From an uncultured Collinsella sp. (GTDB lineage: Bacteria > Actinomycetota > Coriobacteriia > Coriobacteriales > Coriobacteriaceae), in the NCBI GenBank assembly GCA_900768795.1, contig CAAGEH010000013.1:11042-75041 (forward strand): a stretch of 64,000 nucleotides of DNA, read 5' to 3'. Shown piece by piece: positions 35,979 to 44,248 of this stretch (positions are counted from its first letter, which is position 1; every line of letters begins with the position of its first letter). Below the pieces are notes generated by a model. That model was not told the origin of the DNA, ran no database searches, and was given only the letters and a program-made list of their open reading frames with translations. The position numbers and the translations under genes were made by a program.

Positions 35979-36767
35979 TTAAAAGAGACATGCTTCGATT
36001 GTGTCTTTGCTTCTGAGCCTTTCGAGCCAGTTGGAGGGGATTCCTTCCATGCCGTAAACGATTCCAGCCAATGCTCCCGCAACGGCGCCGGTTGTGTCGG
36101 TATCGTCTCCAAGATTCACGGCATCAAGCACGCATTGCTTGTAGTTGTCGGTGTTGGCTAAGCACCAAAGAGCTGCTTCATATGTATGAAGAACATAGCC
36201 GCCCGAGCGTACGTCTTGAACGGGCTTGCCAGCATCGACTCCGTAGTTGCATGCAACTGTGGTGGGGTTCATTCCTGCAGCAAGGTCACGTGCGGCATGC
36301 ACCATGCGCACACATGCCTCGGTAGACGTCGGATGGGCATGAGTGATGGCAGAAACCGCTCGGATTTCATCGTCGGTCGCATCTGTAAACGCCAGGGGGA
36401 TGGTGCGCATGAGCGACCCGTTGCCGTTGTCGCGTTCTCCCGAAAGCCCATGTCCGAGCCTCAATGCCGTAGCCGTGGCATTCCCGATATCGAAGAGGCG
36501 GTCGCATGTATATGCATCCTCTCTGTACCAGGTAATAAACTTTGCTCGCATATCATCGGCATCGATATATCCAAGCTCACGGTAGCTGTCGCAGATAGCA
36601 AGCGCCATTGAGGTATCGTCGCTCCAGGTTCCAGCTGGCTGGTTATGCGAGCCGTGACCGACCATATCGGTGCAATCAAAAGTTCCCCGCGCGCAAAACT
36701 CAAAGGGAACGCCGAGGGCATCTCCTACGGCTTGTCCATATATAGCGCTGCGCAATAACGTATTCAT
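35979..36767 (-). CDS. ADP-ribosylglycohydrolase family protein
   Basis: A 262-residue enzyme of the DraG/ARH family that removes ADP-ribose from proteins or nucleic acids. Diagnostic segments are AIYGQAVGDALGVPFEF, GTWSDDTSMALAICDS (metal-binding Thr-Asp-Asp equivalent), NGNGSLMRTIPLAF, THAHPTSTEACVRMVHAA and NLGDDTDTTGAVAGALAGIVYG (second metal site). All expected metal ligands are present. There is no clear ribosome site before its ATG. It lies between an inverted-repeat element and a tRNA cluster and is oriented against its neighbours, which fits later insertion into the conserved gene run. Confidence 0.9.
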   Translation of the reverse strand: MNTLLRSAIYGQAVGDALGVPFEFCARGTFDCTDMVGHGSHNQPAGTWSDDTSMALAICDSYRELGYIDADDMRAKFITWYREDAYTCDRLFDIGNATATALRLGHGLSGERDNGNGSLMRTIPLAFTDATDDEIRAVSAITHAHPTSTEACVRMVHAARDLAAGMNPTTVACNYGVDAGKPVQDVRSGGYVLHTYEAALWCLANTDNYKQCVLDAVNLGDDTDTTGAVAGALAGIVYGMEGIPSNWLERLRSKDTIEACLF

Positions 36768-36935
36768 CGATCAACTGCCGTTTCTGTCATGGCTGAACTA
36801 ACTATATAAGTTCGTTACCAAAGGGATTTTACGCGCGGATTCACATTTCATCCACGTCTTTAGCATGCTAAAGCATTAAACCCGCAGGAAAGCAGAATAT
36901 AGATACGCCCGGTAGGGTGTATTAGAAAGAATTCG

Positions 36936-36965
36936 TTGACATCAATGGGACCTAGGTCGTAATAT
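36936..36965 (+). promoter_or_regulatory. Promoter of the tRNA-Tyr-Thr-Met-tuf unit
   Basis: Consensus TTGACA (36936-36941), 18 nt and TAATAT (36960-36965), 58 nt before tRNA-Tyr. The spacer 36768-37022 holds nothing else visible. Confidence 0.75.
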
Positions 36966-37022
36966 CTCTTTCGTTCGCGGGTGCAGCGGGCAAAACCAAA
37001 GCACACGCGCGCATTGATGACT

Positions 37023-37104
37023 GGGAGTTTGCCCGAGTGGTTAATGGGGACGGGCTGTAAACCCGTTGGCTATGCCTACATAGGTTCGAATCCTATAGCT
37101 CCCA
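37023..37104 (+). tRNA. tRNA-Tyr (anticodon GTA), CCA not encoded
   Basis: Type II tRNA with a long variable arm (GGCTATGCCTACATA region), acceptor GGGAGTT/AGCTCCC, anticodon stem ACGGG/CCCGT around CTGTAAA, and T arm. The 3' end reads A-CCC, so CCA must be added. Confidence 0.95.
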
Positions 37105-37113
37105 CCCGTCATT

Positions 37114-37189
37114 GCCTGTATAGCTCAGTCGGTAGAGCACTTCGTTGGTAACGAAGAGGTCACCAGTTCAAGTCTGGTTGCAGGCTCCA
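37114..37189 (+). tRNA. tRNA-Thr (anticodon GGT), CCA encoded
   Basis: Acceptor GCCTGTA/TGCAGGC, anticodon stem CTTCG/CGAAG around TTGGTAA, T arm with TTCAAGT, discriminator T and encoded CCA. It follows tRNA-Tyr by 9 nt. Confidence 0.96.
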
Positions 37190-37193
37190 GGAC

Positions 37194-37270
37194 GGCGGTG
37201 TAGCTCAGTTGGTTAGAGCACACGGCTCATACCCGTGGCGTCACTGGTTCGAATCCAGTCACCGCTACCA
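37194..37270 (+). tRNA. tRNA-Met-type (anticodon CAT), CCA encoded
   Basis: Acceptor GGCGGTG/CACCGCT (terminal G:U), anticodon stem CACGG/CCGTG around CTCATAC, T arm CTGG-TTCGAAT-CCAG. The 5' end lacks the C1-A72 initiator feature, so an elongator Met tRNA is most likely; a lysidine-modified Ile tRNA is not excluded. Confidence 0.93.
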
Positions 37271-37368
37271 AAGGTAACACGGTGGCTTCCCAATAGACTC
37301 TTTTGGGAAGCCACTATGGTATTAAGGCATTGCTCCAAAGGGGAGCGACCTTTAAGGAGGAGGGCTTT

Positions 37369-38559
37369 ATGGCCAAAGAGAAGTTCGAGCGTACTAAGCC
37401 GCATGTTAACATCGGCACCATCGGTCACGTCGACCACGGCAAGACCACGCTGACCGCAGCAATCACCAAGGTTCTTTCCGAGACCGAGGGCTGCAAGGCT
37501 GACTTCACCGCATTCGAGAACATCGATAAGGCTCCCGAGGAGCGCGAGCGCGGCATCACGATCTCCGTCGCACACGTTGAGTACGAGACCCAGAATCGTC
37601 ACTATGCTCACGTCGACTGCCCGGGCCACGCTGACTACGTCAAGAACATGATCTCCGGCGCTGCTCAGATGGACGGTGCTATCCTCGTTATCGCAGCAAC
37701 CGATGGCCCTATGGCTCAGACTCGTGAGCACATCCTGCTCGCCCGTCAGGTCGGCGTCCCCTACATCGTTGTCTTCCTCAACAAGTGCGACATGGTTGAC
37801 GACGAGGAGCTTATCGACCTCGTCGAGATGGAGACCCGTGAGCTCCTCTCCGAGTACGATTTCCCCGGCGACGACATCCCCGTCATCCGTGGCTCCGCTC
37901 TCGGCGCCCTCAATGGCGACGAGAAGTGGATGGACTCCATCCGCGAGCTCATGAAGGCCGTCGACGAGTACATCCCGACCCCGACCCGCGACAACGACAA
38001 GCCGTTCCTGATGGCTGTCGAGGACGTCATGACCATTTCCGGCCGCGGCACCGTTGCTACCGGTCGTGTCGAGCGCGGTGAGCTCAAGCTCAACGAGCCC
38101 GTCGAGATCGTCGGCATCAAGCCCACGCAGCAGACCGTTGCCACCGGCATCGAGATGTTCCGTAAGTCCATGGACTTCTGCGAGGCTGGCGATAACGTCG
38201 GTATCCTGCTCCGTGGTATCAAGCGTGAGGACATCGAGCGCGGCCAGGTTCTCTGCAAGCCCGGTTCGGTTACCCCGCACACCAAGTTCACCGGTGAGAT
38301 CTACGTTCTGACCAAGGAGGAGGGCGGCCGTCACACCCCGTTCTTCGATGGTTATCGTCCTCAGTTCTACTTCCGTACCACCGATGTTACCGGTACGGTC
38401 AAGCTCCCCGAGGGCACCGAGATGGCTATGCCTGGTGACCACATCACCATCGAGGGCGACCTCATCCACCCGATCGCCATGGAGGAGGGCCTGCGCTTCG
38501 CTATCCGCGAGGGTGGCCACACCGTCGGTTCGGGCATCGTCTCCACGATCATTGAGTAA
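37369..38559 (+). CDS. tuf: Elongation factor Tu
   Basis: GTPase bringing aminoacyl-tRNA to the ribosome, 396 residues. GTP motifs are [10 protein letters not shown] (G1), the RGITIS effector threonine, DCPGHADY (G3) and NKCD (G4); domains 2 and 3 include [13 protein letters not shown] and [16 protein letters not shown]. Start ATG 37369 follows AAGGAGGAGG. It directly follows a Tyr-Thr-Met tRNA group and probably shares their promoter, a tRNA-tufB-like layout. It is not next to fusA/rpsLG, which may have another copy elsewhere. Codon use is strongly biased, as expected for high expression. Confidence 0.98.
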   Translation: MAKEKFERTKPHVNIGTIGHVDHGKTTLTAAITKVLSETEGCKADFTAFENIDKAPEERERGITISVAHVEYETQNRHYAHVDCPGHADYVKNMISGAAQMDGAILVIAATDGPMAQTREHILLARQVGVPYIVVFLNKCDMVDDEELIDLVEMETRELLSEYDFPGDDIPVIRGSALGALNGDEKWMDSIRELMKAVDEYIPTPTRDNDKPFLMAVEDVMTISGRGTVATGRVERGELKLNEPVEIVGIKPTQQTVATGIEMFRKSMDFCEAGDNVGILLRGIKREDIERGQVLCKPGSVTPHTKFTGEIYVLTKEEGGRHTPFFDGYRPQFYFRTTDVTGTVKLPEGTEMAMPGDHITIEGDLIHPIAMEEGLRFAIREGGHTVGSGIVSTIIE

Positions 38560-38586
38560 ATTAGCTCTTTGATATAGCTGACTTAG

Positions 38587-38622
38587 AGAACCCGGCACTT
38601 ATATGGGTGCCGGGTTCTTTTC
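38587..38622 (+). terminator. Intrinsic terminator after tuf
   Basis: Stem AGAACCCGGCAC (38587-38598)/GTGCCGGGTTCT (38607-38618) followed by TTTCT. Confidence 0.92.
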
Positions 38623-38763
38623 TGCAATGGATATTGAGCCGTTGCTGGTGTCGAGAGGATCGATAATGGTCCTGGGCGCACTGTCGATTAGCTCTCGATG
38701 GCTTCATTGATGTGTTTCAAATATGAATGGATCCACCGAGAACCAATTGACTCGAGGTTTTCG

Positions 38764-38793
38764 TTGACAGCACTTACGTAGAGCTGATAAAGT
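38764..38793 (+). promoter_or_regulatory. Promoter of rpmG-trnW-secE-nusG
   Basis: TTGACA (38764-38769), 18 nt and TAAAGT (38788-38793), 46 nt before rpmG. Confidence 0.6.
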
Positions 38794-38838
38794 ATCAACT
38801 CGTGCCCGTACGGGGCGGAAATGAAAGGTTCAGGATAA

Positions 38839-38988
38839 ATGCGTACTCTAGTTACTCTTGCGTGCACTGAGTGCAAGCGCCGCAACTATACGACCACCAA
38901 GAACAAGTCGAACATGCCTGATCGTATGGAGATCAAGAAGTATTGCCCCTGGTGCCGTCACCACACGCTGCACAAAGAGACTCGCTAG
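38839..38988 (+). CDS. rpmG: 50S ribosomal protein L33 (zinc-ribbon form)
   Basis: A 49-residue protein beginning [19 protein letters not shown] and ending with [14 protein letters not shown]. The two CxxC pairs (CTEC and CPWC) make it the zinc-binding C+ form of L33. It follows AAAGG and CAGGA at normal spacing and stands in the conserved rpmG-tRNA-Trp-secE-nusG order. It is easily missed because of its size. Confidence 0.96.
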   Translation: MRTLVTLACTECKRRNYTTTKNKSNMPDRMEIKKYCPWCRHHTLHKETR

Positions 38989-39001
38989 TCTCTAGTCACA
39001 T

Positions 39002-39077
39002 ACGCCAGTAGTTCAATTGGTAGAGCATCGGTCTCCAAAACCGAGTGTTGAGGGTTCGAGTCCTTCCTGGCGTGCCA
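39002..39077 (+). tRNA. tRNA-Trp (anticodon CCA), 3' CCA encoded
   Basis: Acceptor ACGCCAG/CTGGCGT, anticodon stem TCGGT/ACCGA around CTCCAAA, T arm with TTCGAGT, discriminator G and CCA. Sits between rpmG and secE, as in many bacteria. Confidence 0.96.
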
Positions 39078-39086
39078 GTCATTATT

Positions 39087-39113
39087 CCGTAAGCTCCCAA
39101 TTGGGGGCTTACG
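39087..39113 (+). terminator. Weak hairpin between tRNA-Trp and secE
   Basis: CCGTAAGCTCCC (39087-39098) pairs with the inverted GGGGGCTTACGG (39102-39113), followed only by TTTACT. It may be a partial terminator or a processing site separating the tRNA from the secE mRNA. Confidence 0.55.
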
Positions 39114-39153
39114 GTTTACTCATGTATAAGCGCATTGCGCGGAGGTAACCCAA

Positions 39154-39492
39154 ATGGCCAACAAGAAGAACAAGAAGAAGGCTCAGCAGCCGGCACCTGC
39201 CAACAACGCTGCCGCCAACTCCAAGGTTGAGGCCAAGAAGGCCGTTGCCAAGAAGAACGAGAAGGCTGCGAAGTCCAAGAAGAACGAGAAGCCTGGTTTC
39301 TTCGCCCGCACCAAGAAGTATTTCGCTTCGGTGAAGTCCGAGATGAAGCGTGTCACGTGGCCCGATAAGAAGGAGCTCGTGAACTACTCGGTCGTCGTTT
39401 GCGCTTCTCTGATTGTCGTCGGCGTCGTCATCGCTCTGCTCGATGCTGGCTTTGGCGAGGCTCTTGCTCTGTTCTCTGGATTGAGGGGCTAA
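39154..39492 (+). CDS. secE: Preprotein translocase subunit SecE
   Basis: The small clamp subunit of the SecYEG channel, 112 residues. An Ala/Lys-rich extension (residues 1-48) precedes the family core GFFARTKKYFASVKSEMKRVTWPDKKELVNYS and one membrane helix (VVVCASLIVVGVVIALL). ATG after GGAGG. It is 3 nt from nusG, and secE-nusG-rplKA order is standard. Confidence 0.96.
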   Translation: MANKKNKKKAQQPAPANNAAANSKVEAKKAVAKKNEKAAKSKKNEKPGFFARTKKYFASVKSEMKRVTWPDKKELVNYSVVVCASLIVVGVVIALLDAGFGEALALFSGLRG

Positions 39493-39495
39493 ACC

Positions 39496-40032
39496 ATGTC
39501 TAAGCGTTGGTACGTCGTTCACACTTACTCTGGATACGAGAACCGCGTTAAGTCCGATCTCGAGCATCGCATCGAGACCATGGGCATGCAGGACCGTATC
39601 TTTGATATCGAGATTCCTATGGAGCGTGTCACCGAGATTAAAGAGGGTGGCAAGCGTGAGACCAAGGATTCCAAGATTTTCCCGGGTTATGTCCTGGTCC
39701 GCATGGAGATGGATGACGATGCTTGGACGTGCGTTCGTAACACGCCTGGCGTCACCGGTTTCCTGGGCGGCAACGGCAAGCCCGCGCCGCTTTCCCGCGA
39801 CGAGTACAACAAGATGACTCGTCGTCCCGGCAAGGGCGATTCGCCCAAGCGCACTTCGGTCGATATTCAGGTCGGCACGTCCGTCCGCGTCACCGATGGC
39901 CCGCTTACCGACTTTGATGGCAAGGTCTCCGAGGTCAACACCGAGGCAGGCAAGCTCAAGGTCACGCTGATGATCTTTGGCCGCGAGACGCCGGTCGAAC
40001 TCGACTTTAACCAGGTCGCTGTCATCGCTTAA
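39496..40032 (+). CDS. nusG: Transcription termination/antitermination factor NusG
   Basis: Binds RNA polymerase and links it to Rho or ribosomes. The 178-residue protein has the NGN domain (KRWYVVHTYSGYENRVKSDL, then FPGYVLVRMEMDDDAWTCVRNTPGVTGFLG) and a C-terminal KOW domain (VRVTDGPLTDFDGKVSEVNTEAGKLKV). It overlaps nothing and follows secE by 3 nt. The following 120-nt gap to rplK has no terminator that I can see. Confidence 0.97.
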   Translation: MSKRWYVVHTYSGYENRVKSDLEHRIETMGMQDRIFDIEIPMERVTEIKEGGKRETKDSKIFPGYVLVRMEMDDDAWTCVRNTPGVTGFLGGNGKPAPLSRDEYNKMTRRPGKGDSPKRTSVDIQVGTSVRVTDGPLTDFDGKVSEVNTEAGKLKVTLMIFGRETPVELDFNQVAVIA

Positions 40033-40152
40033 GTTTTCGTCCGTTCGCGCGAGCGTGCTTCTTCTGTGACTGCTCATCTCAGGAGTGCTTCTAACACGTG
40101 CGTGCTTACGATATAGCAAGTACTTCACACTCGTGATTCGAAAGGAATGACC

Positions 40153-40581
40153 ATGGCTGAGAAGAAGGTTGCCAACGTCATTAAGCTCCAGATTCCTGCT
40201 GGTGCAGCTAACCCCGCTCCTCCCGTCGGCCCCGCCTTGGGCGCTGCTGGCGTGAACATCATGCAGTTCTGCCAGGCCTTTAACGCCGAGACGCAGGACA
40301 AGAAGGGCGACATCATCCCCGTTGAGATTACTGTCTTCGAGGATAAGTCCTTCTCCTTCATCACCAAGACCCCGCCGGCGGCTCACCTCATCAAGAAGGA
40401 GCTGAACCTCAAGTCTGGTTCCGCTAAGCCCCAGGCCGACAAGGTTGGTCAGCTCTCCCAGGAGCAGCTCACCAAGATCGCCGAGATCAAGATGCCGGAC
40501 CTCAATGCCAACGACATTGACGCCGCCAAGAAGATCATCGCCGGTACCGCCCGTTCCATGGGCGTCACCATCGCTGAGTAG
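40153..40581 (+). CDS. rplK: 50S ribosomal protein L11
   Basis: Forms the L11 stalk base of the GTPase centre. The 142-residue protein has [31 protein letters not shown], the [16 protein letters not shown] segment and the C-terminal RNA-binding [31 protein letters not shown] 40153 follows AAAGGA at 6 nt; the ATG two codons upstream is too close. Confidence 0.98.
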   Translation: MAEKKVANVIKLQIPAGAANPAPPVGPALGAAGVNIMQFCQAFNAETQDKKGDIIPVEITVFEDKSFSFITKTPPAAHLIKKELNLKSGSAKPQADKVGQLSQEQLTKIAEIKMPDLNANDIDAAKKIIAGTARSMGVTIAE

Positions 40582-40698
40582 CGATTTCTTTAGGTAACGA
40601 CGGGTGCTCCGGCTGGGGTCCCCGTTGAATGTGTGCAATAGGGCACACGATACGATGTGGGAGGGCTCACGCCCGTTTAACCACAGGAGGTAATGCAC

Positions 40699-41406
40699 AT
40701 GGCTAAGCATGGTAAGAGCTATAACGCCGCCGCCGAGAAGATCGACCGCGCCACGCTCTACACCCCCCTTCAGGCTGCCAAGCTCATCAAGGAGCTCGAC
40801 ACCGCCAAGTTCGACGAGACCGTCGAGGCCCACTTCCGTCTGGGCATCGATACTCGTAAGGCTGACCAGAACATCCGTGGTTCCATCTCCCTGCCCCATG
40901 GCACTGGCAAGACCGTTCGTGTTGCCGTCTTCGCCGAGGGCGAGAAGGCCCGCGAGGCCGAGGCTGCCGGCGCCGACATCATCGGTTCCGACGAGCTCGT
41001 CGCCCAGATTCAGAAGGGCGAGATCAACTTCGACGCCGCTATCGCTACGCCTAACATGATGGCCAAGGTTGGCCGCATCGGTAAGATCCTTGGTCCCCGT
41101 GGCCTTATGCCGAACCCCAAGCTCGGCACCGTGACCATGGACGTCGCCAAGATGGTCTCCGAGCTCAAGGCCGGCCGCGTTGAGTATCGCGCCGACCGCT
41201 ACGGCATCTGCCACGTGCCCCTGGGCAAGAAGTCCTTCTCTGAGCAGCAGCTCGTCGAGAACTACGCTGCCCTGTACACCGAGATCCTGCGCGTCAAGCC
41301 CTCTTCTGCTAAGGGCAAGTTCGTCAAGTCCATCTCCGTGTCTTCCACCATGGGCCCTGGCGTCAAGGTCGATCCCGCTGTCCAGCGTGACTTCCTGGCT
41401 GAGTAA
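40699..41406 (+). CDS. rplA: 50S ribosomal protein L1
   Basis: Binds the L1 stalk of 23S rRNA and, in many bacteria, represses the rplKA mRNA. The 235-residue protein shows [59 protein letters not shown] and [16 protein letters not shown] 40699 sits 8 nt after AGGAGG; ATG 40693 would be too close. It is followed by a strong terminator and not by rplJ, an unusual break. Confidence 0.98.
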   Translation: MAKHGKSYNAAAEKIDRATLYTPLQAAKLIKELDTAKFDETVEAHFRLGIDTRKADQNIRGSISLPHGTGKTVRVAVFAEGEKAREAEAAGADIIGSDELVAQIQKGEINFDAAIATPNMMAKVGRIGKILGPRGLMPNPKLGTVTMDVAKMVSELKAGRVEYRADRYGICHVPLGKKSFSEQQLVENYAALYTEILRVKPSSAKGKFVKSISVSSTMGPGVKVDPAVQRDFLAE

Positions 41407-41444
41407 CTGCTAGTTACTGCCTGAGCAAAGCAAGCATTGCTAAA

Positions 41445-41482
41445 GAAACCCGGTTCTGCCTCGTGCGGGACCGGGTTTCTTG
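41445..41482 (+). terminator. Intrinsic terminator after rplA
   Basis: Stem GAAACCCGGT (41445-41454)/ACCGGGTTTC (41470-41479), then TTGCT. It closes the ribosomal transcript. Confidence 0.85.
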
Positions 41483-41494
41483 CTATCGCGTTAA

Positions 41495-41531
41495 AACCGT
41501 CACAAAGGTGCCTGTCCCCTTTGTGACGGTT
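41495..41531 (-). repeat. CACAAAGG hairpin family, copy 1 (3' end of the phosphoesterase gene)
   Basis: Perfect 14-bp stem: AACCGTCACAAAGG (41495-41508) and CCTTTGTGACGGTT (41518-41531), loop TGCCTGTCC. On the minus strand it overlaps the phosphoesterase stop codon by two bases and is followed by TTTTAACG, so it should act as its terminator. It also faces the convergent rplA terminator. Confidence 0.9.
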
Positions 41532-42240
41532 ACCAGGGTGTTCTGGCGGTTGAGGATTCGATGGCCTCGTGGCGCTTGAGTTCGCGGCGCATGGTTTGCG
41601 AATTGAGCCAGGCTGCCTGCCAGCCACGGAGGGGGTAGCGCGCTTCGTCAAGCTCAAACTGCGTATAGCCGCAGGCGTTGATGATCGTTACCCCGCATGC
41701 GTGCTGACGTTCGCGTTGAAAGTCGCGACCATAGCATTGGTGCACATGCCCGTGTACCATATAGTCGGGATTCCAGGACTCGAGCGCTGTGTTAAAGCAT
41801 TCGAATCCTCGATGCGGTAGATCATCCAGATCGCCCACGCCGGCGGCGGGTGCATGGGTGAGCAAGATGTCGCAGCCGCCGACCATCCTCACTTTGCGGG
41901 ACAGCTTGCGCACGCGCTTGGCCATCTCGCGCTCGGTATACATGTTGGCACCGTCTCGGTAGCGCATGGAGCCGCCAAGCCCCGCAATGCGGACGCCGCG
42001 ATACACGTACACGGTGTCTTCGACACAAATGCAGCCGCCCGGTGCATGACGCGCGTAGCGGTCATCGTGATTGCCGCGCACGTAGATGAGCGGTTTGTTG
42101 ATGACCGTGACCAAAAACTCAAGATAATCCGGGTCCAGATCGCCAGCGGACAAAATCAGGTCAACACCCTCAAAGCGCTCCTTGCGAAAGCACTCCCAAA
42201 GGCATCGTTCTTCGGTATCTGCTATGGCAAGGATCTTCAT
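41530..42240 (-). CDS. Atypical metallophosphoesterase
   Basis: A 236-residue calcineurin-like phosphoesterase. Metal motifs: ILAIADTEE at the N-terminus, LILSAGDLDPDY, YVRGNHDDRYA, ILLTHAPAAGVGD and MVHGHVHQCYG. Motif I is Asp-Thr-Glu instead of the usual DxH, so one metal ligand is changed; related families with acidic replacements exist. Its ATG overlaps the stop of the BMP/ParB-like gene as ATGA, so the two are coupled. The substrate is unknown. Confidence 0.85.
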   Translation of the reverse strand: MKILAIADTEERCLWECFRKERFEGVDLILSAGDLDPDYLEFLVTVINKPLIYVRGNHDDRYARHAPGGCICVEDTVYVYRGVRIAGLGGSMRYRDGANMYTEREMAKRVRKLSRKVRMVGGCDILLTHAPAAGVGDLDDLPHRGFECFNTALESWNPDYMVHGHVHQCYGRDFQRERQHACGVTIINACGYTQFELDEARYPLRGWQAAWLNSQTMRRELKRHEAIESSTARTPW

Positions 42241-44153
42241 AGGGCGGTAACTCCCGGCTCATCGTCGAGCTGCGGAATGGTGCCTACCACGTTGTCCGCC
42301 AGCCAATTCATCTCGACAATCTGCGCGCTCGGCAGTGGGGGAAAGCCCTCGATCTGCACCACGCCGTCTTGGCTATGAAGCTCGCCGCCAAATGGATTGA
42401 TGGAGCCCTCGACGATGCCATTGCGGAGCAGCTGCACCAGTTTGCGCGTCTGATAGGGCAGGCCCGGAGCGTAGCGAATGTCGATGACGCCCGAGCTCAT
42501 GCCATACCAGTAGTTGACGGCGCGAACCTGGCTGTCGTCACTGGTCTCATCCCAGGTGCCATGCAGCAGGCTTCGCACGATAAGCTCGTAGTATCGGCCC
42601 CAGTTCCAGACCGGCATGGCGATGCCGACGACCTTGCCATCGACCAGGCGGTGGAGTCCGTAGGCCGTAGGGTCTACGAGCGACTTTGACATGTCAGCGC
42701 CGGTCATGACGCTCACGCCTTCGCGGCACATGGCCTCGGCAAGGCCTCCGGCGGGCACATCGCCCCAGGTCAGGATAATTTGCGCACGGGGGTCGAGCAG
42801 CGAGGCGCCAATCGCAAAGGCGTTGATCTCGCTGAGTGCGCCCGAGGCGAAGACCGACGCGTGGTAGCTGATACGGTGGTTGTCCGCCATACTGGCGGCA
42901 AGGGCGCCCAGGAGGAACTTGGCCTCGTACATCTTGCCAAAGTACGAACGGACGCTTTGGTGGGGAAGGCCGATAGAGCAGTTAAGGAACCGCACCTGGG
43001 GATACTCAACGGCAGCTCTGAGCGTGTATTCCATCAGGCGGTGCGAGGTCGAGAAGATGACGTTAGCTCCATGTTTGACAGCCGTTTCCACGGCGGCGTA
43101 GAACACGTCCGGATTGTGACAGTCCTCGAACGCCTCGGTGCGCACGATACCGCCAAAGTGCTCATCGAGATACTGACGCCCTTGGTCGTGCAGACTGTCC
43201 CAGCTCGACGCCGCACAGGGGAACTCATGGATAAAGGCGATACGCAGGGGGTTGGCCGCCGAATAGACAGTCTTGCCCATAAAGAAGTTGAGCACGCCGG
43301 AGGTGGACTTGGCGGGCGCCTCTTCCTCATCGACACTCGGTGCCTCGACAAGATCGACCTTCTCCTCATCACTTTTGCCGGCAATGACCAACTCGCGCCA
43401 AATCTTGCACAGGCGGTTTACGACGATGTCCGTCGGTGTGTCCAGCAAGCGGTCTTGGTTGTACACGTTGAGGTAAACGAGCATAGCGTCGGCGGGCGTA
43501 ATGTCCAGATGGTCGCCGCCGGCGCGCAGGTAGGCGCGCTTAAAGAGCAGGAAGGTATGGCGCAGGTAGTCGACCTTTTTCTGCGGCCATTTTTCGATAA
43601 GGTTCTGACCGAGCATCTTGGCGAGCGTTTCGTAGCTTCCCTCACGCGAGAACTCGATCTCGTATAGGGGGCAGACGCGCCAAAACGCGCAGAACTCGCC
43701 ATAGAGGCGGCTTTCGACGGAATCCCATTTTCCGGGGTAGAGGCGGGTGACCTTGGCCGAAACCGTCGGGGCGTCCAGGAATTTGAGGACGCTGACGCGC
43801 TTGTTGCCCTCTTGGACGTAGAACCGATGCATGAACTCGGTGACGATGATGGGGTCGCGATAGCCCTCGGTCACCTGGATGTCGTAGAGGTTGGACCACT
43901 TGCGGGCGAACTCGGTGCTAAATGGCAACAGGGGCATAAAGTTGCACGAAAAGGCAGACTGACGGCCCTTGGTAACCGTGCCGACGACCATTTCGAGCGG
44001 AATATCCCGCAGGCCGACGCTCTCTCGCTGACCTAAGGGGAGCTGGGCAACCAAGCTGTCGAGGTCCGTAAGGTATGGGTGCTCGCTTTGGCTGATGGCG
44101 CGACGGCGTCCCTGCTCGCCGCGCTTGCGTGCTTGACGATAGGCCTCTTCCAT
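42237..44153 (-). CDS. Cytosolic fusion: ParB-like N-domain + BMP (PnrA-type) ligand-binding domain
   Basis: A 638-residue protein with no signal peptide. The N-terminal half has a ParB/sulfiredoxin-like stretch (FYVQEGNKRVSVLKFLDAPTVSAKVTRLYP, near residues 110-140) followed by a helical region. From ~305 it resembles BMP-family nucleoside-binding proteins (LRIAFIHEFPCAASSWDSLHDQGRQYLDEHF, GANVIFSTSHRLMEYTL, EAKFLLGALAASMADNHRISYHAS). BMP proteins are normally exported lipoproteins of nucleoside importers, so a cytosolic copy fused to this domain suggests intracellular sensing. GGGAG precedes the ATG. It is coupled to the phosphoesterase gene. Function unknown. Confidence 0.75.
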   Translation of the reverse strand: MEEAYRQARKRGEQGRRRAISQSEHPYLTDLDSLVAQLPLGQRESVGLRDIPLEMVVGTVTKGRQSAFSCNFMPLLPFSTEFARKWSNLYDIQVTEGYRDPIIVTEFMHRFYVQEGNKRVSVLKFLDAPTVSAKVTRLYPGKWDSVESRLYGEFCAFWRVCPLYEIEFSREGSYETLAKMLGQNLIEKWPQKKVDYLRHTFLLFKRAYLRAGGDHLDITPADAMLVYLNVYNQDRLLDTPTDIVVNRLCKIWRELVIAGKSDEEKVDLVEAPSVDEEEAPAKSTSGVLNFFMGKTVYSAANPLRIAFIHEFPCAASSWDSLHDQGRQYLDEHFGGIVRTEAFEDCHNPDVFYAAVETAVKHGANVIFSTSHRLMEYTLRAAVEYPQVRFLNCSIGLPHQSVRSYFGKMYEAKFLLGALAASMADNHRISYHASVFASGALSEINAFAIGASLLDPRAQIILTWGDVPAGGLAEAMCREGVSVMTGADMSKSLVDPTAYGLHRLVDGKVVGIAMPVWNWGRYYELIVRSLLHGTWDETSDDSQVRAVNYWYGMSSGVIDIRYAPGLPYQTRKLVQLLRNGIVEGSINPFGGELHSQDGVVQIEGFPPLPSAQIVEMNWLADNVVGTIPQLDDEPGVTAL

Positions 44154-44209
44154 GGTGTCTACTCCCTTAGTCGTTTAAACAACGATATGAACCATGGTAC
44201 CACGATGCG

Positions 44210-44248
44210 AAACTACCACAAAGGTGCCTGTCCCCTTTGTGGTAGTTT
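44210..44248 (-). repeat. CACAAAGG hairpin family, copy 2 (3' end of the mscS-like gene)
   Basis: Perfect 15-bp stem: AAACTACCACAAAGG (44210-44224) and CCTTTGTGGTAGTTT (44234-44248), loop TGCCTGTCC identical to copy 1. It overlaps the mscS-like stop codon by two bases on the minus strand. Confidence 0.9.
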
